DNA of 64,000 nt from Saussurea involucrata (taxonomy: Eukaryota > Streptophyta > Magnoliopsida > Asterales > Asteraceae). The translations under genes and the position numbers were made by a program. This document shows, piece after piece, positions 36,653-48,480 of this stretch (positions are counted from its first letter, which is position 1; each line of letters begins with the position of its first letter). A model generated the notes under the pieces. That model searched no databases and was not told the DNA's origin. It worked only from the letters and a program-made list of their open reading frames with translations. The stretch lies in contig CM066325.1 in assembly GCA_033807775.1 (NCBI GenBank), positions 17,045,301 through 17,109,300 of the forward strand. The letters are read 5' to 3'.

Positions 36653-37242
36653 AACTCGGTGGGACCGAGGATCCGGCGGGGCCGGAGGTTTTATACGCGG
36701 GTGGCGTAGGAACTCGGCGGGGCCGAAGATTGTATACGCGGGTGGCGTAGAATCTCGGTGGGGCCCAAGATGTTATACGCGGGTGGCGTAGGAACTCGGG
36801 GGACCGGGTAATGCTTGCACGGTTATTGTGTGGTCGGTGGGACCGACGTATGCCTCTTAGGTGGGATGGTATAGGTATGCATGTTTATGATTTGTTCGTA
36901 GACTTGTATGCTTGTTTATGTGCAACTATCTGTTTTAGGGGTAGTGTGGAATAACTGTGTTATTTATGGTGGTTGAATTCACTAAGCTTCGTGCTTACCC
37001 TTTCCCAATAAACTGTGGTTTCAGGTACGGGCGGCTCCAAGGCGTGACGAGTACACACTGGCGCGCGAGGAGAGCTGGTTGCTTTGTGGTTTTTAATAAT
37101 TAAACGTTTATTCCGCTGGTTATTATTATGAATATATTAATTATGAGTTTGCAAACGAAACGTTGGGATCATTTAATGAGTTGTTATAAACGAAATGTTT
37201 ATTTAAAAATTTAAATTTGCTTGTAATTTTTGGGACGTTACA
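36653..37242 (+). repeat. Element B 5' LTR, second part
   Basis: Resumes at the duplicated aactc and continues collinear with 42669-43259. It includes about three units of a 40-41 bp repeat built around tatacgcgggtggcgtag (36653 to about 36803; right LTR about 42669-42820). Ends GGGACGTTACA. Confidence 0.9.
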
Positions 37243-37245
37243 ACT

Positions 37246-37257
37246 TGGTATCAGAGC
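37246..37257 (+). other. Primer-binding site of element B
   Basis: TGGTATCAGAGC, exact initiator-Met type, 3 bp inside the LTR. Confidence 0.92.
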
Positions 37258-38041
37258 ACGGCTTGAGTGAATCAAACGCATTTCGGTGTGTTTGATCTCA
37301 AATTGCGGCTGGGAAAATTTTCAATTTCCTTATTAAACCTTTTTGGGAATAAAAGCAAAGGGTAAAACCCGTTCGAGGAACGGTGATCGAGGGCGCAGTG
37401 TGTACAGTCAGCCGGAGCCGAAGGGAAAGGTACAATGTTTAGTGTTTTATTGCTTTCTAGATCATAGAGTATGCATGCTAGATTGCCTGTTGTTGACACT
37501 ATGCGGTATGTTGGACTGCTTGCTATTAGGAATTCATGCTAATTACGATAGGTTACTAAGTGGATACCCTCTAGGTTGTATGCAGTAAGAGACTTATAGC
37601 CTTAGAATATTCGATTTAGTTCTATTGCGCAGCTCTTGTTTGAGTCCAACCGTTCTAGGATAGAATCTTGTATTCGAAGGTCTATTTGTTTTGCACTGCA
37701 TGTAATCGGGTATTCGCGAGGCCACTCTTTATGATTAGTGGGGATTCGGTGGTAGCAAGGGTAGTAGTTGGGATGGAATTCCTAGGGAGCTAGGAAGAGT
37801 GAGTATATATGCCGGTGCGGGCATATGTGTGTTGTTGCGGCGAGAAACTACTTGGACCCCTCGGGATGGGACTCGGAACGAGCGATGATAGGTGTGGAAG
37901 GTAGTAGTAGAGCTCCTACTATCGGAAACACGGGATCAATGCTCGGGTCGGGGAAAGTCACGAGGAATCCGAGGAGTTGAGTGTGAGCGTTGTTAGTATG
38001 AGTTATTATGTGCTAATAGCTTGTTGTATTAATTACCTAGG
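37258..38041 (+). other. Element B leader region
   Basis: Untranslated leader of about 0.8 kb before gag. It matches the element A interior at 9290-10410 (minus strand). No gene seen. Confidence 0.6.
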
Positions 38042-38608
38042 ATGACCATCACAAGGAGGAACAACGATGTTGAACCGAATGCTAGTATTGAACTCACTAT
38101 TGAGCGGATGCGTGAGTTGATCGTGGCTGAAGTAAAGCATGCTATTAGGGAGGCAATCCCCGAGATTATTACCGCCGTTCGTGATGAGGTAGTAATGATG
38201 TTGGAGACTGCTCGGGGACAAGGACTCGAGTTAGAGGGACATGCTAAGAAGAGGAAAATGGCGCAGACCGTTGCATCAGAATCGGCGGTTCCAAAGAGAA
38301 CGAGGTTCTCGGACTCGCTCTTGAACCAAAGGAGCGGTGGGTTTAAGACCAAGGATGGTAGCGGAAGGAGAAATGACAAATGCTTCCAGTGTGGCCAGGT
38401 GGGGCACTACGGTCGCGACTGCAGGGAACCCCTACAGATGGTTTGTTTTAACTGCAACCAGATGGGCCACATGAAGGCCAACTGCCCGAATCCGAGGGTT
38501 ACTGTTGGGGGTGGGGCACAAGGAGCTCCTGCGGCTGCTCCCTTGCGTATCACTGATGGTCGTGTGGGTCAGGCTGGACCCGAGGCGGCCCGAGGTAGAG
38601 TTCATTAA
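38042..38608 (+). CDS. Element B gag remnant with two zinc knuckles
   Basis: 188 residues starting MTITRRNND. The N-terminal helix-rich stretch (about 15-60) is followed directly by a basic segment and two CX2CX4HX4C knuckles (C114/C117/H122/C127 and C135/C138/H143/C148), then a Gly/Ala tail. A Ty3 gag would have a capsid domain of roughly 200 residues before the knuckles; it is missing without a frame break. The protein could bind nucleic acid but should not assemble a particle alone. One in-frame TAA ends it, after which the same frame continues toward protease sequence. Confidence 0.8.
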   Translation: MTITRRNNDVEPNASIELTIERMRELIVAEVKHAIREAIPEIITAVRDEVVMMLETARGQGLELEGHAKKRKMAQTVASESAVPKRTRFSDSLLNQRSGGFKTKDGSGRRNDKCFQCGQVGHYGRDCREPLQMVCFNCNQMGHMKANCPNPRVTVGGGAQGAPAAAPLRITDGRVGQAGPEAARGRVH

Positions 38609-38786
38609 CTGACGGTGGAAGAGGCACAGGCTACGCTTAAAGTGGTGACAGGTATATTTCATCACTTGATATTTGTATTTTGCTTAAGCTGTGTGTTTAA
38701 GTACGTTCTTAGTTAACTCGGTGTCTGCTGTAGTGATGTTTGATAGCGGGGCTACCCATTATTTCGTGTCTCACACTTGTAGATGA
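38609..38786 (+). pseudogene. Element B protease remnant with an intron-like break
   Basis: After the gag stop the frame goes on as LTVEEAQATLKVVT, the usual gag-protease linker of Ty3 elements. Then comes a 61-bp GT...AG stretch (38652-38712) without protease similarity, and then protease sequence with the catalytic Asp motif DSG (38742-38750), ended by TGA at 38784-38786. The two sides are in phase if the 61 bp are skipped. Reverse transcriptase and integrase are absent downstream. Confidence 0.6.
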
Positions 38787-41160
38787 GGTTGCTGAGGTAA
38801 TATTTGTTTTAAGTAGACCATTTTGGGTCAAAATTGGCGATTGTGCTAGAATCATAGGCTTTTGAGCCGACTTTGATTTGAGGAAAAGTCGTAAGATGAT
38901 TTGATGTGATTTCCCAACTTGCCTTAAGAGGTTTAAATGTCTGGATGACAATAGTAGACCGGAGAGTTTCGGAGTAGTATGGGTCGAGACGTTGAATGCC
39001 GAATGAGTCATGCACGAAGTTATTTTGAAAATAAAAATTGCATTAATTAAATCTTGTGTTTCCAATTCTTTATGGATTGTGTTTTGGGATTTTGGGAATT
39101 GTTCAGCACACACAAAAATTTTCGGATGGTTTTGAAAGTACATGAAACTGTTCTATCATGGGAGTTGCAAACTTAGTTAGAGATTTATGAAGTTTTAGTC
39201 GTTATTTGCAAATGATAGAAGCGGATTGGTTTCTATCATTAAGTTTGAAAATTACACGAGACAATTGTGTTTTGACAGGAATGTATTTGTAAACCGTTTC
39301 ATCGTTTTGTACGACTAGCTGACGTGCGTTATAATTTGTTGGTGAACCCGGTGCCACGACATTTTTATGATTTAAAAAGAGAAATTTTGGGGTCAAACGT
39401 CGTGGAACTGATTTTTTAAATTTTGTGCACACTTTTGTCGCACCCAGTGTAAGGTCGAGCGGTTACTTCAAATACATGTCATGAGTCAATTCATACTAGA
39501 ACCGTGACGGTTCATTTTCAAAGAAATTATTTATTTCGCTTTACGTTTTGTGAGTAAACTAAGCTGCAATGAAATGATTTTCAACATGATTTTCATATGT
39601 GGGACGAGCGTGTCCATTTTTGCGTAACTACCGACCTGGTAATAGTAGTTTTATTGCTTACGGTCTTTTTGAAATGAAAAATCTTGGCGTTGAGAATATT
39701 TTGTAAATGATTTTGTAAACCATTTGGGAAGTGCGTTTATAAGTGTTATGTGTCATTTTGAGAATTTTAAGGGTGTGAGTCCTTTTGGAAAACTCTTTGT
39801 TTAACTCGTGTCGAGTTTGGGACTAATGTTATTTAAGAGTATTGATTGCTTAAACTTTATTTAAACGCGTTTTTGACCGACTTATGGGTCAATTGCACGG
39901 TTTTTAATGACTCGATGTGGAGTTTTGTTGATGGGTTGTTTTGTTGCACAGTTTTGCACTTATTGCACGTTGAGCATTTACATGTTGGGTGAGTGAGTCA
40001 TTCCGGGATAGGCATGTTGTTGGTAGACTGTTTTGCAGTGGATCCTTGGTCACGTCAGTCAGACGTTGGTAACGGTCGGTTGGGTATCTCGGGGTGGGAC
40101 CCCGGTATCCATGTGTTATGACTTTGACTTTCTAGTAGGCACTAAGAGGATACAGTCTTGGGCACTTACCCGAGAGGTAGTTCCGATGTGCCAGGACTTG
40201 AGACGTACCTGGGAGGTAGGCGTTAAGGTGTATCTTGTTACGGTGTAACTAGGCTTCGTAGAGCGAGTGTGGAGGATAAGTAGACGGTGGAGGGTTGAGT
40301 ATTCCACGCGTGTTGATACTATAGACCGAATGGTATCGATTACATGAATAATGCCCTTTGTATTAAAGAGAATAAATGCGTAGAGTCTTAGGAGGTAAGT
40401 GGTATATTTAGGTGTCGACTTTTGGGCTTGAGGCCAAACACCTTTAGTATAATCGGAGAAATTGTAGCCGATTTTAAAATAATCTTGGTGATGGTAGTAG
40501 TAACCCTGAATTGATCACTTGTGATGAATGGTTATGGTGGAATGACCTACGTGGGTGTTAGTTGATTTGGTTGTGGGTAATATCCAATTGTATTAATGTT
40601 TAGGAGAATACTTTTACCGTTGTATTTATTCGGCTGGACCGATATTCGGCTGGGCCGATGGTTGTATTTATTCGGTTGGACCGATATTCGGCTGGGCCGA
40701 TGGTTGTATTTATTCGGTTGGACCGATATTCGGCTGGGGGCCGATGTTTGTTAATGTGATTCATTGTGAATTTTGGGAGTCTAGTAGAACTCGTGGAAGT
40801 TAATCGGCAGTTAATGGTAGGAATGATCGGATTCGAGTATCCTGTAGGGTATATTGGTGAGCATCTTTAGAATGGTTGGAGCTTGGAATTTGAAATCGGG
40901 ATGTTTGGAATATCTAAGGTTGGGATACAACCGAAGGCGTTTAACTAGGAATGATTCCAATTGGTGGAGTGTTCTTCCGATCGCGTTTTTCAGTGCTCTT
41001 GAAGGAGTGTTGTTAGTAAGGAAGCATTCGGGAAATTCTTAGACGGTGTGAGAAATTAGGTCCCAGTTAGTGAAAGTCTAGTGGCAACTCAGAAAGGGTT
41101 CTGAGTGGACTTGAGAACCTGAGGTTGATATAAGGGAGAACTAACTAGAGCTATTCCCGG
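38787..41160 (+). other. Non-coding interior of element B
   Basis: No gene. Shares blocks in order with elements A and C, including the 41-bp block at 39594-39634. A 42-bp tandem repeat with three copies (units starting 40621, 40663 and 40705, built of ttcggctggaccgatattc) is specific to B. The last codons before the purine tract read GVDFGDEV and stop, a chromovirus tail. Confidence 0.7.
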
Positions 41161-41203
41161 GCGTAGACTTCGGGGACGAAGTCTAATTCAAGTGGGGGAG
41201 AGT

Positions 41204-43259
41204 TGTAAAGCCCGTGTCCCGGTACGTTTATTTAGTCATTTATTTGTTTGTTTCTCTTCGTTATTTTTTTAAGCGAATTTATTTAACGGGGTAGACGTCA
41301 AAGTCCTTAATGAAATTTATCTTGGGATGTTAGTCCTTCCGGTAAATCTTTAACTTTAAGGGGGTATTTCGGGTACTTTGATTGTGGAGGGACCAATGTT
41401 GCAATGTCTCACATATTTGCGAGGGGGCTCGGCCCATGCAATGAATCAAACCCATCCCCCTCCCTTCTTTTGTTATTCACGAAAACCGCAAGAAACCCCA
41501 AAAACCCTACTCCTCCTTTGTGTTATCGGCCGAGAACCCCCCCCCCTTCCCTCCTTGTCTTCTTATTCGCTTAGAACCAGAAACCACCGGAGAGAGAGAG
41601 TGCGAGAGAGAGAGAGGAACCGTGAAGAGGAGACCGGAGTTAGGCGCCGTGGTTACGCCGTTGTCGTCGTCGTTACAAGGTTAGTCGTTCCTCTTTCTTC
41701 CGTTTCTTTTCTTTTCCGGCGAATCAACCACCGCCGTGCGCCGCCGCTGTGGCGGCCGTGCGTGGACGGCAGGTGGTGCGTAGTGGGCTGGAATTCGGCT
41801 AGAGTAGGAGGTCGTTTCGTAGGTATCGCCGACGTCTTAATCTTTAATCGTCGCCGCCGGCCGCCGCCGCCGCTGCCGGAAACCACCATTGCCGGAGGTG
41901 GCAGTGGGTGGTGCGCGGTCGAGTCTAGACCCTAGTCACCTTGAAACCCTAACCCGTAACTTTATCGCGTTAACCCGAACCGTATAAACCGAACGCGTAA
42001 ACCGTTTTAAAAAGTTATCATTTTATGTGGAAAACGTCCTTTTCTGCCACTGTTTTGCGTTAGCTGTAACTCCCTACTCGTAACTCGGATTGGGGTGAAA
42101 CCGGTGCCAAACGTTCCCTTTCTGAGCCTAGTAACTTTTCTATGTTTTGGGCAAAAACCAGTTCGGGACGTAGCTTAGGTCAAATCGTCGTTTTATTCTG
42201 AAAGGTGCTGTTTTCACTGTTCTGCGAACCGTTCTTATAAAATCCGTATTAAATTGTAGAAAAATCGTTAGGAGGCGTATAATATGTCCTTGGAACCCTA
42301 ACTCAGAGTACTTTCTGGCCATGTAATAATATTGAGAATTTACTGGGTTTAAAGAGGTCGAAACAGGTCCCGAACAGACCTGTTTGGTTAGGCCGGAAAG
42401 TAGTTTTAATGACGGTTTAAGCGGGTGTCGTGTCGTAGGGTCCGGGTCTCGTATTGATACGTTTTAACGTGCGTTTAGGTGCTGGGAAGTGACCGTAATT
42501 GGGAAGCTTGAATTTGTATTGTTGAGCTAGGCGCGCATTCGAGGTGAGTTCTCTCACTATATTTAATATCAGTTGTTTTACATTACGGTAGCTCGTGTGT
42601 GGTAGCCTTATTTATTTGTGATGCGGGGCTAGATAGTGGGGTGACTAGTTGATACTATGTTGTCATGTTAACTCGGTGGGACCGAGGATCCGGCGGGGCC
42701 GGAGGTTTTATACGCGGGTGGCGTAGGAACTCGGCGGGGCCGAAGATTGTATACGCGGGTGGCGTAGAATCTCGGTGGGGCCCAAGATGTTATACGCGGG
42801 TGGCGTAGGAACTCGGGGGACCGGGTAATGCTTGCACGGTTATTGTGTGGTCGGTGGGACCGACGTATGCCTCTTAGGTGGGATGGTATAGGTATGCATG
42901 TTTATGATTTGTTCGTAGACTTGTATGCTTGTTTATGTGCAACTATCTGTTTTAGGGGTAGTGTGGAATAACTGTGTTATTTATGGTGGTTGAATTCACT
43001 AAGCTTCGTGCTTACCCTTTCCCAATAAACTGTGGTTTCAGGTACGGGCGGCTCCAAGGCGTGACGAGTACACACTGGCGCGCGAGGAGAGCTGGTTGCT
43101 TTGTGGTTTTTAATAATTAAACGTTTATTCCGCTGGTTATTATTATGAATATATTAATTATGAGTTTGCAAACGAAACGTTGGGATCATTTAATGAGTTG
43201 TTATAAACGAAATGTTTATTTAAAAATTTAAATTTGCTTGTAATTTTTGGGACGTTACA
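41204..43259 (+). repeat. 3' LTR of element B (2056 bp)
   Basis: Starts TGTAAAGCCCG, ends GGGACGTTACA, followed by the target duplicate tatct. Nearly identical to the reassembled left LTR; differences are mostly in C, GA and tcgttcc repeat lengths, pointing to a recent insertion. Confidence 0.95.
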
Positions 43260-43701
43260 TATCTGCCGGAAAATTAAAACTCTCCCATATCTTGCGTGAA
43301 TCATTGCCAAGAATCACAAAGTTATCATTCATAAAACCATATGCAGGATCAGACATGGATCCAGTACTCCATACTTCTCTGCCTTGAGGATCACTGAGTA
43401 CAAGCCCACGCCCACTGGTCAGCTCTACTTTCGATCCTCTAGACACCGTTGGATTTGTTTCTGGGTACCAGATGATGGTCTTGTTAGGTATCTTGTCATA
43501 CCATATGGATAACACAAAGTTATCTTTTCCTTGAACTTGTTGGAACCCAAAGGCAAAATCAGCGGAAGGTGAGAGCCATGGTGTGACATCATCTGTTGCT
43601 GTGAGGGATGTACCAACTGGTACAGAACCATTTAGTTGTTGTGCGACAACTGAAAATGGTAGGAAATGGCAAAAAAGAACGAAATATAGGACCTTGGTCA
43701 T
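43260..43701 (-). pseudogene. RLK-c, first segment (signal peptide and lectin domain)
   Basis: ATG at 43699-43701; begins MTKVLYFVLF with a signal peptide ending near VVAQQ, then the bulb-lectin domain (PWLSPSADFAFGFQQ, SIWYDKIPNKTIIWYP, DPAYGFMND). It stops at NFPAD, where element B enters, and resumes at 30870. Two residues present in RLK-b (TG of MNDTGNF) are missing, in frame. This was the first gene of the array in transcription order. With the kinase also lost it is a dead copy. Confidence 0.92.
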
Positions 43702-44094
43702 GGGTTATAATGGGTAAAAACAACATACGTACTTTTTTTACAATGGGCCAAAACGGGTTGGGTCATGTCTATCATCCAATGTTTTTTCCTCCATTTGTTA
43801 TTTCATAAATAAATTATATATTAAATATGATTAAAAAAAATTATTATTAAAATAATCATCCAAATTTTTTCAAATAAAGCAATTTAAGAGGTTGTAGATA
43901 CTTTTAGTTGATCGTGTCGTTTCATTAACGTGTTATCATTGTCGCGAAGTCTACCATTTATTATTAGGAGTGATCACTTTGGTATCGGGCCTGCTCATAA
44001 TGTCATAGGCTCGATGCCTCGAATACTTGATATTGAATGGCACTTTGCATCAACTGTAAGGGATAGTTGGCCTAAGCAACTAAATCACATTAAA
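43702..44094. other. Upstream of RLK-c
   Basis: AT-rich with no gene. It should contain the former RLK-c promoter, but no clear TATA/W-box pair like that of RLK-b is seen. Confidence 0.4.
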
Positions 44095-44131
44095 CTAGTG
44101 CTATACCCGTCCGGTGGCCGGTATACAACAT
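44095..44131 (-). mobile_element. Candidate Helitron 3' end
   Basis: On the minus strand a GC-rich stem-loop (plus cccgtccggtggccggtat, 44105-44123) is followed after a few bases by CTAG (44095-44098) and then T. A hairpin shortly before CTRR, with no target duplication, is the Helitron 3' signature. No matching 5' end was located. Confidence 0.35.
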
Positions 44132-44336
44132 GACTTTAATCTAGATTCATACATCTTTAAGCAGGCAAAAAGTCAATTCTGACTTCCACAAATCTCGAAG
44201 AAATCTAAACTGTGACCGAAGCACCAATCTGGAAAAAAATCTGGTAAGTTGTAGATGATAAAATAACAGGACAGTAACATAGATCCTAACATACATCATG
44301 TTGGGCATCCAAACCAACAACAAATTTACAGAAACT

Positions 44337-44650
44337 AAGGGGTCGTGTACCCAATACTTGCCCGGTAAGAGTCGACACTTTAAAGTTAACTTACCGGGTA
44401 ATATTTTAGTCCATTAAAACGGTGTCGTATGCAACAATTTATCCGGTAAGCGCTTACCGAGTAAGACTCTCGGTCCTTGTTATCATTCTTACCGGGTAAG
44501 CGCTTACGGGAAAAATTCGATACTATCATTTACTTACCAGGTAAGATTTTAGTTCAAAAAAGGCATTATACTATGGTAATGTAAACTATATCATTTACTT
44601 ACCAGGAAAAATTCGATACTATCATTTACTTACCCGGTAAGCGTTTTATA
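44337..44650 (+). repeat. Dispersed repeat rich in ACCGGGTAAG motifs, copy 1
   Basis: Begins aaggggtcgtg and carries many cttaccgggtaag-type palindromes. The reverse complement of 53690-53946 matches it at the start (aaggggtcgt), at cgtatgcaacaattta and at aagactctcggtc. Probably a small non-autonomous DNA transposon; its ends are not certain. Confidence 0.5.
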
Positions 44651-47600
44651 GTTTTTATGTCTTCTAAAGATGTGCCTTCATAGCAACACCATTATACTAT
44701 GGTAATGTAAACTATATTTTAGTAGTGATTAATGAAATTCAACTCATAGCTGTAACATTTTACTATTGATTAATGCAAGTAAACTCATGTGTCTGTACTA
44801 TTTAACTAAGAATTAATGCAATCAAACACATGAACCAGTATCAACTTAATTAACAATTCTTTTCCTTCTTCAAATTGGTGTACATGTCATTTGAATTTCA
44901 ATAACCAACTTACTATCATGCAATTCGACCGAACTATAAAAGGTCAAATTGGCATTGTAAAATAGTAATTAGAAATATGTTCAACGCAATTACAATAAAA
45001 CTAATTGGGTTCATTGAACATGCTAACCATTCATCAATAATATCTTATCCTTCTGCTTATTGTCCCATCATATAAAACTAATTAAGAATATCCGTTTTCC
45101 TTGAGTTTTATTGATAATTCGTTCATATTATCGCAAACCTCCTCTATTTTTGGATGTGATCTGCCTCCTGCATGAAAAGTGTGAAGGTTTTGATCAACTT
45201 CAATCCAACTTTTTCATGCATCTTTTCCTGGTTCATTACTATTTTATCCAATACAATTACAAAGTTGGGTGATATCTCTAATGACAACCCCACGTAAGGA
45301 TACTAATTTCGGCTATTAAAAGGGTAAGTTAGATTTGTAAACAATATTGATTGATTCTAAACAATCCCAAACACCCTCTTAAGCTATGGTATTTTGGAGT
45401 CCAAATAAAAAAAATTCTATTAATGTGTACAAAGTCAAACGGGTAATTAATATGATACACAGAAGGTGGTCTACACTCAAAAGCCACCCATGACCAATAC
45501 AAATAAAGGCTTAAACTTAAATCATTTTTAATATTTCTAATCACGCCATGATCACTTTATATGGACTTTTTTTTTAAAACATGCACTTTATTACCATACT
45601 TACAATTGTACACCAATTACAAGAGAACCCACTTACAATTGTACACCAATTACAATTGTACATCTACCAAAAGTTACAATGGAACCCACACACCAATCAA
45701 ATGATCAATCCAAGACAAAAACAAAACCAATCATCCAGACCCTACTTGGAACCAAACATAACAAATAAGGCCTGCAGCCATAACCAAACAGCATACTAAC
45801 AGCTGAACCAAATCAGCCCCAAGCAGACCACAAAAATCTTCACCTGCAGATCCGAACTTGCCTTATTCCTCTCGAACACAGCGCGTTAGCTGTGCCGCAG
45901 CAACACCCGAACAGCAGCAGCTGTCACATGGCACAGCTTACACTTGAACCACAATAAGCAAACCAAAACAACAGCTGCCACGATTAAGCACAAACCAAAC
46001 AGCCACCATACAACCCCTGCAGTTGAATTGACTGAGCTGTCAGACAGCAGTTTAACCTTCCAGTCGCTGACCCCAAACAGCTGTGGCTTAGTCATGCAGA
46101 TTAAGTCGTAACAGTCGCATTGCAATTCACAAGTATTTAGAACTTTTGCTAAAGAAATCAATTTAGAATAATTTCAATATATTAAATAACATGTGCCCAA
46201 AAAGGACCTTACACTTGTTCCATAAAAATTTACCACAAGATAACACCCATTATTAACATCTATCCTCTCCATATCTTCCACACATACACATCTAGAGTAG
46301 CCCAATAATATGTACTCTTTAAATGGCTAACATAGAATGAGTACAAATAAGCAAGCTTAATGAGAACAATTTAACCAACTTTGAGTGAGATGATGTTTGT
46401 AACCAATTTCTTGACCTAAATACCATGAGAATACACATTATGCCATATGAGGTTGAAGCTAAGGCACACCGGCCACTACTAAGGTGGATGTGAACCTTAC
46501 AATGGAATAACACTCGTAAGGTAGTAAGAGAGACTTGGGTCTAACACTCCAACAACACTTTCGAATGTTCTCCATTGTACTATAGTTGCCTACTTAATAT
46601 CTTCCTTTGACACATCTATCTTTTATGTCTTTTAAAACAGTTGATTTCTATGAAGGTGCAATTGCAATTTGTCCACTTTAATGACACACCAAGATCGACC
46701 CAAAAAACGGTTGGACTCATCTGGGTCCATATTTTATATAATTACTTGGTTAACAACAATATTTGTTGGATAATATATCATCAATTAACATATGTAGCTT
46801 CTAATTGGTCAATATGTTTTTATTAATTTTATTTATTTCACCTAATATAACTATGTACTTGGAAGCTAGAAAATTACATCCATACATTCAGGTGTAAAGC
46901 AACGTTATCAAAATACAACATTCAATGAACTCAGATAACTTGGTTGAATTTTAACAGTTTAAATAAACATTATTCAATTGTTCAAAAAACGAAACAAAAT
47001 GCAAATATCAGTCAATGATTGATATGTCGAAATTGAATACAAGTCGTTTTTCATTCATAACTAATTCCGGTTTATATTTTAGTGAAAATAGTGCACAATA
47101 TTTTGAACTTGGAATCAATGACTCTAAATTCTCACATCAAGAAGAACTTGGGATCAATGACGAATTGAGGAAAAATATCGTAAATAAAAATATACTAAGT
47201 GAAACAACGATATAAATTTAATAATTTTATGACATCTACCAAAAGTTATATTCGGTAACGGATCACAAGCAAGTTGTTGCAAGACGTTGACCAACACTTG
47301 ACCTTCCTCGTCATTTCAATATATTTTGTTTTTCCCCTTCCACGTTCACGCTCACATGAAGGTAGCCAGCCATTTCTAAACAACATAATAAAACATAGAT
47401 TATTATTAAAACATTTCTACTTTAGAAAAGTAGAAAACCTTTTGTTAAAATCACAAAGATCCATTCCTATATTTGCTAAAATGACAAAGATCTATTCATG
47501 TTTTGTAATACTCCTTCATCCTATATATGCAGTTTAGCAAGTATTCATATAATCATATTTGTAATGAAAAAAAGAAAAGGGCATTTGGGATATAAAGTCC

Positions 47601-48480
47601 CAGAATCACGACAGACGCCTCAATCTCCAACAAAAAGGGCTTGAATGCAAGCATCAATTCGTAATATTGACAAAATCAAATAGAAAAGTGATAAAACAAA
47701 CAAATCCATCGATTTTTACATGTAACATTCTAACATGTAAAATCATAGTGATATTGGATTTTTTTTTCTAGGGTTTTATTTTTAAAATCAACCACATATT
47801 TTATATTCAAAAGCAACCACGGATTTTACACTTCAATCAAAACTTGATAAAGCATCTCTTTTTCCTTGGATTAGAAACATTTTAGTGTTATATTGAATCT
47901 GCCATTTTAGATCATTTTAGTGTTATATTGAATCTACCATTTTAGATTATCAAATCTGCCATTTTAGATCAATTACTACCAAACCAAATGCCATGAAAAT
48001 GAGATGAAAATGGCAGCAAATCTGCTGCAATTACCAAACCAAAAGACATAACATTGATTGAACTTTTCATCGTACATAAATCAAGAAGAGAGGACACTTG
48101 TCAGGGATCATCAATATATATATATATATATACACACACAGATACACACACAAACGCACAGCTCTAAATGGCTTAAATTACTTAAAAATTAGCCATGAAG
48201 TTAATGAATATCGATTACAAATGAGAATAGGATACGGAATATTAAACGAAGATGCCCAATGTTCATTCTGAAGAGTGAAAGAGATAGAAGTAGTTAAAGG
48301 AAGTTTCATAACTATATTAAAGTGACCAACAATGACCCAATCAAAAGAATGGTATTTGAAACCCATCCGTTGCAAATTATATACTTACTGTTTTGTTTTA
48401 TCATTATATCAACTAAACTCACATATATGCTCTTGAAATAGTGTAGGCCACAAACATGAAGTGCAGGTACACCTAGAGTA
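44651..48480. other. AT-rich intergenic region
   Basis: No gene supported. Contents: a short repeat of acaattgtacaccaattac (45602-45660), a duplicated ttttagatcattttagtg phrase (47880-47965), a TA/CA microsatellite (48114-48145), and a stretch at 46690-46745 that recurs at 50883-50940. The frame at 45886-46161 (minus) has a hydrophobic run but no homologue I recognise. Confidence 0.5.

Larger units (their letters stand above)
30871..43259 (+). mobile_element. Non-autonomous Ty3/gypsy element B, holding copia Y in its left LTR
   Basis: Left LTR 30871-37242 (interrupted by Y) and right LTR 41204-43259. Both start TGTAAAGCCCG and end GGGACGTTACA. A perfect 5-bp target duplication tatct flanks it (30866-30870 and 43260-43264). 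The initiator-Met primer site at 37246-37257 and the purine tract aagtgggggagagt before the right LTR set the plus orientation. Without Y the LTRs are about 2060 and 2056 bp. The interior encodes a shortened gag and a protease scrap only. It interrupts RLK-c within the lectin region. Confidence 0.94.

Noticed and set aside
45886..46161. Small membrane-protein-like frame on the minus strand
   Set aside because: Hydrophobic run only; no start context, neighbours or homology, and surrounding sequence looks non-coding.
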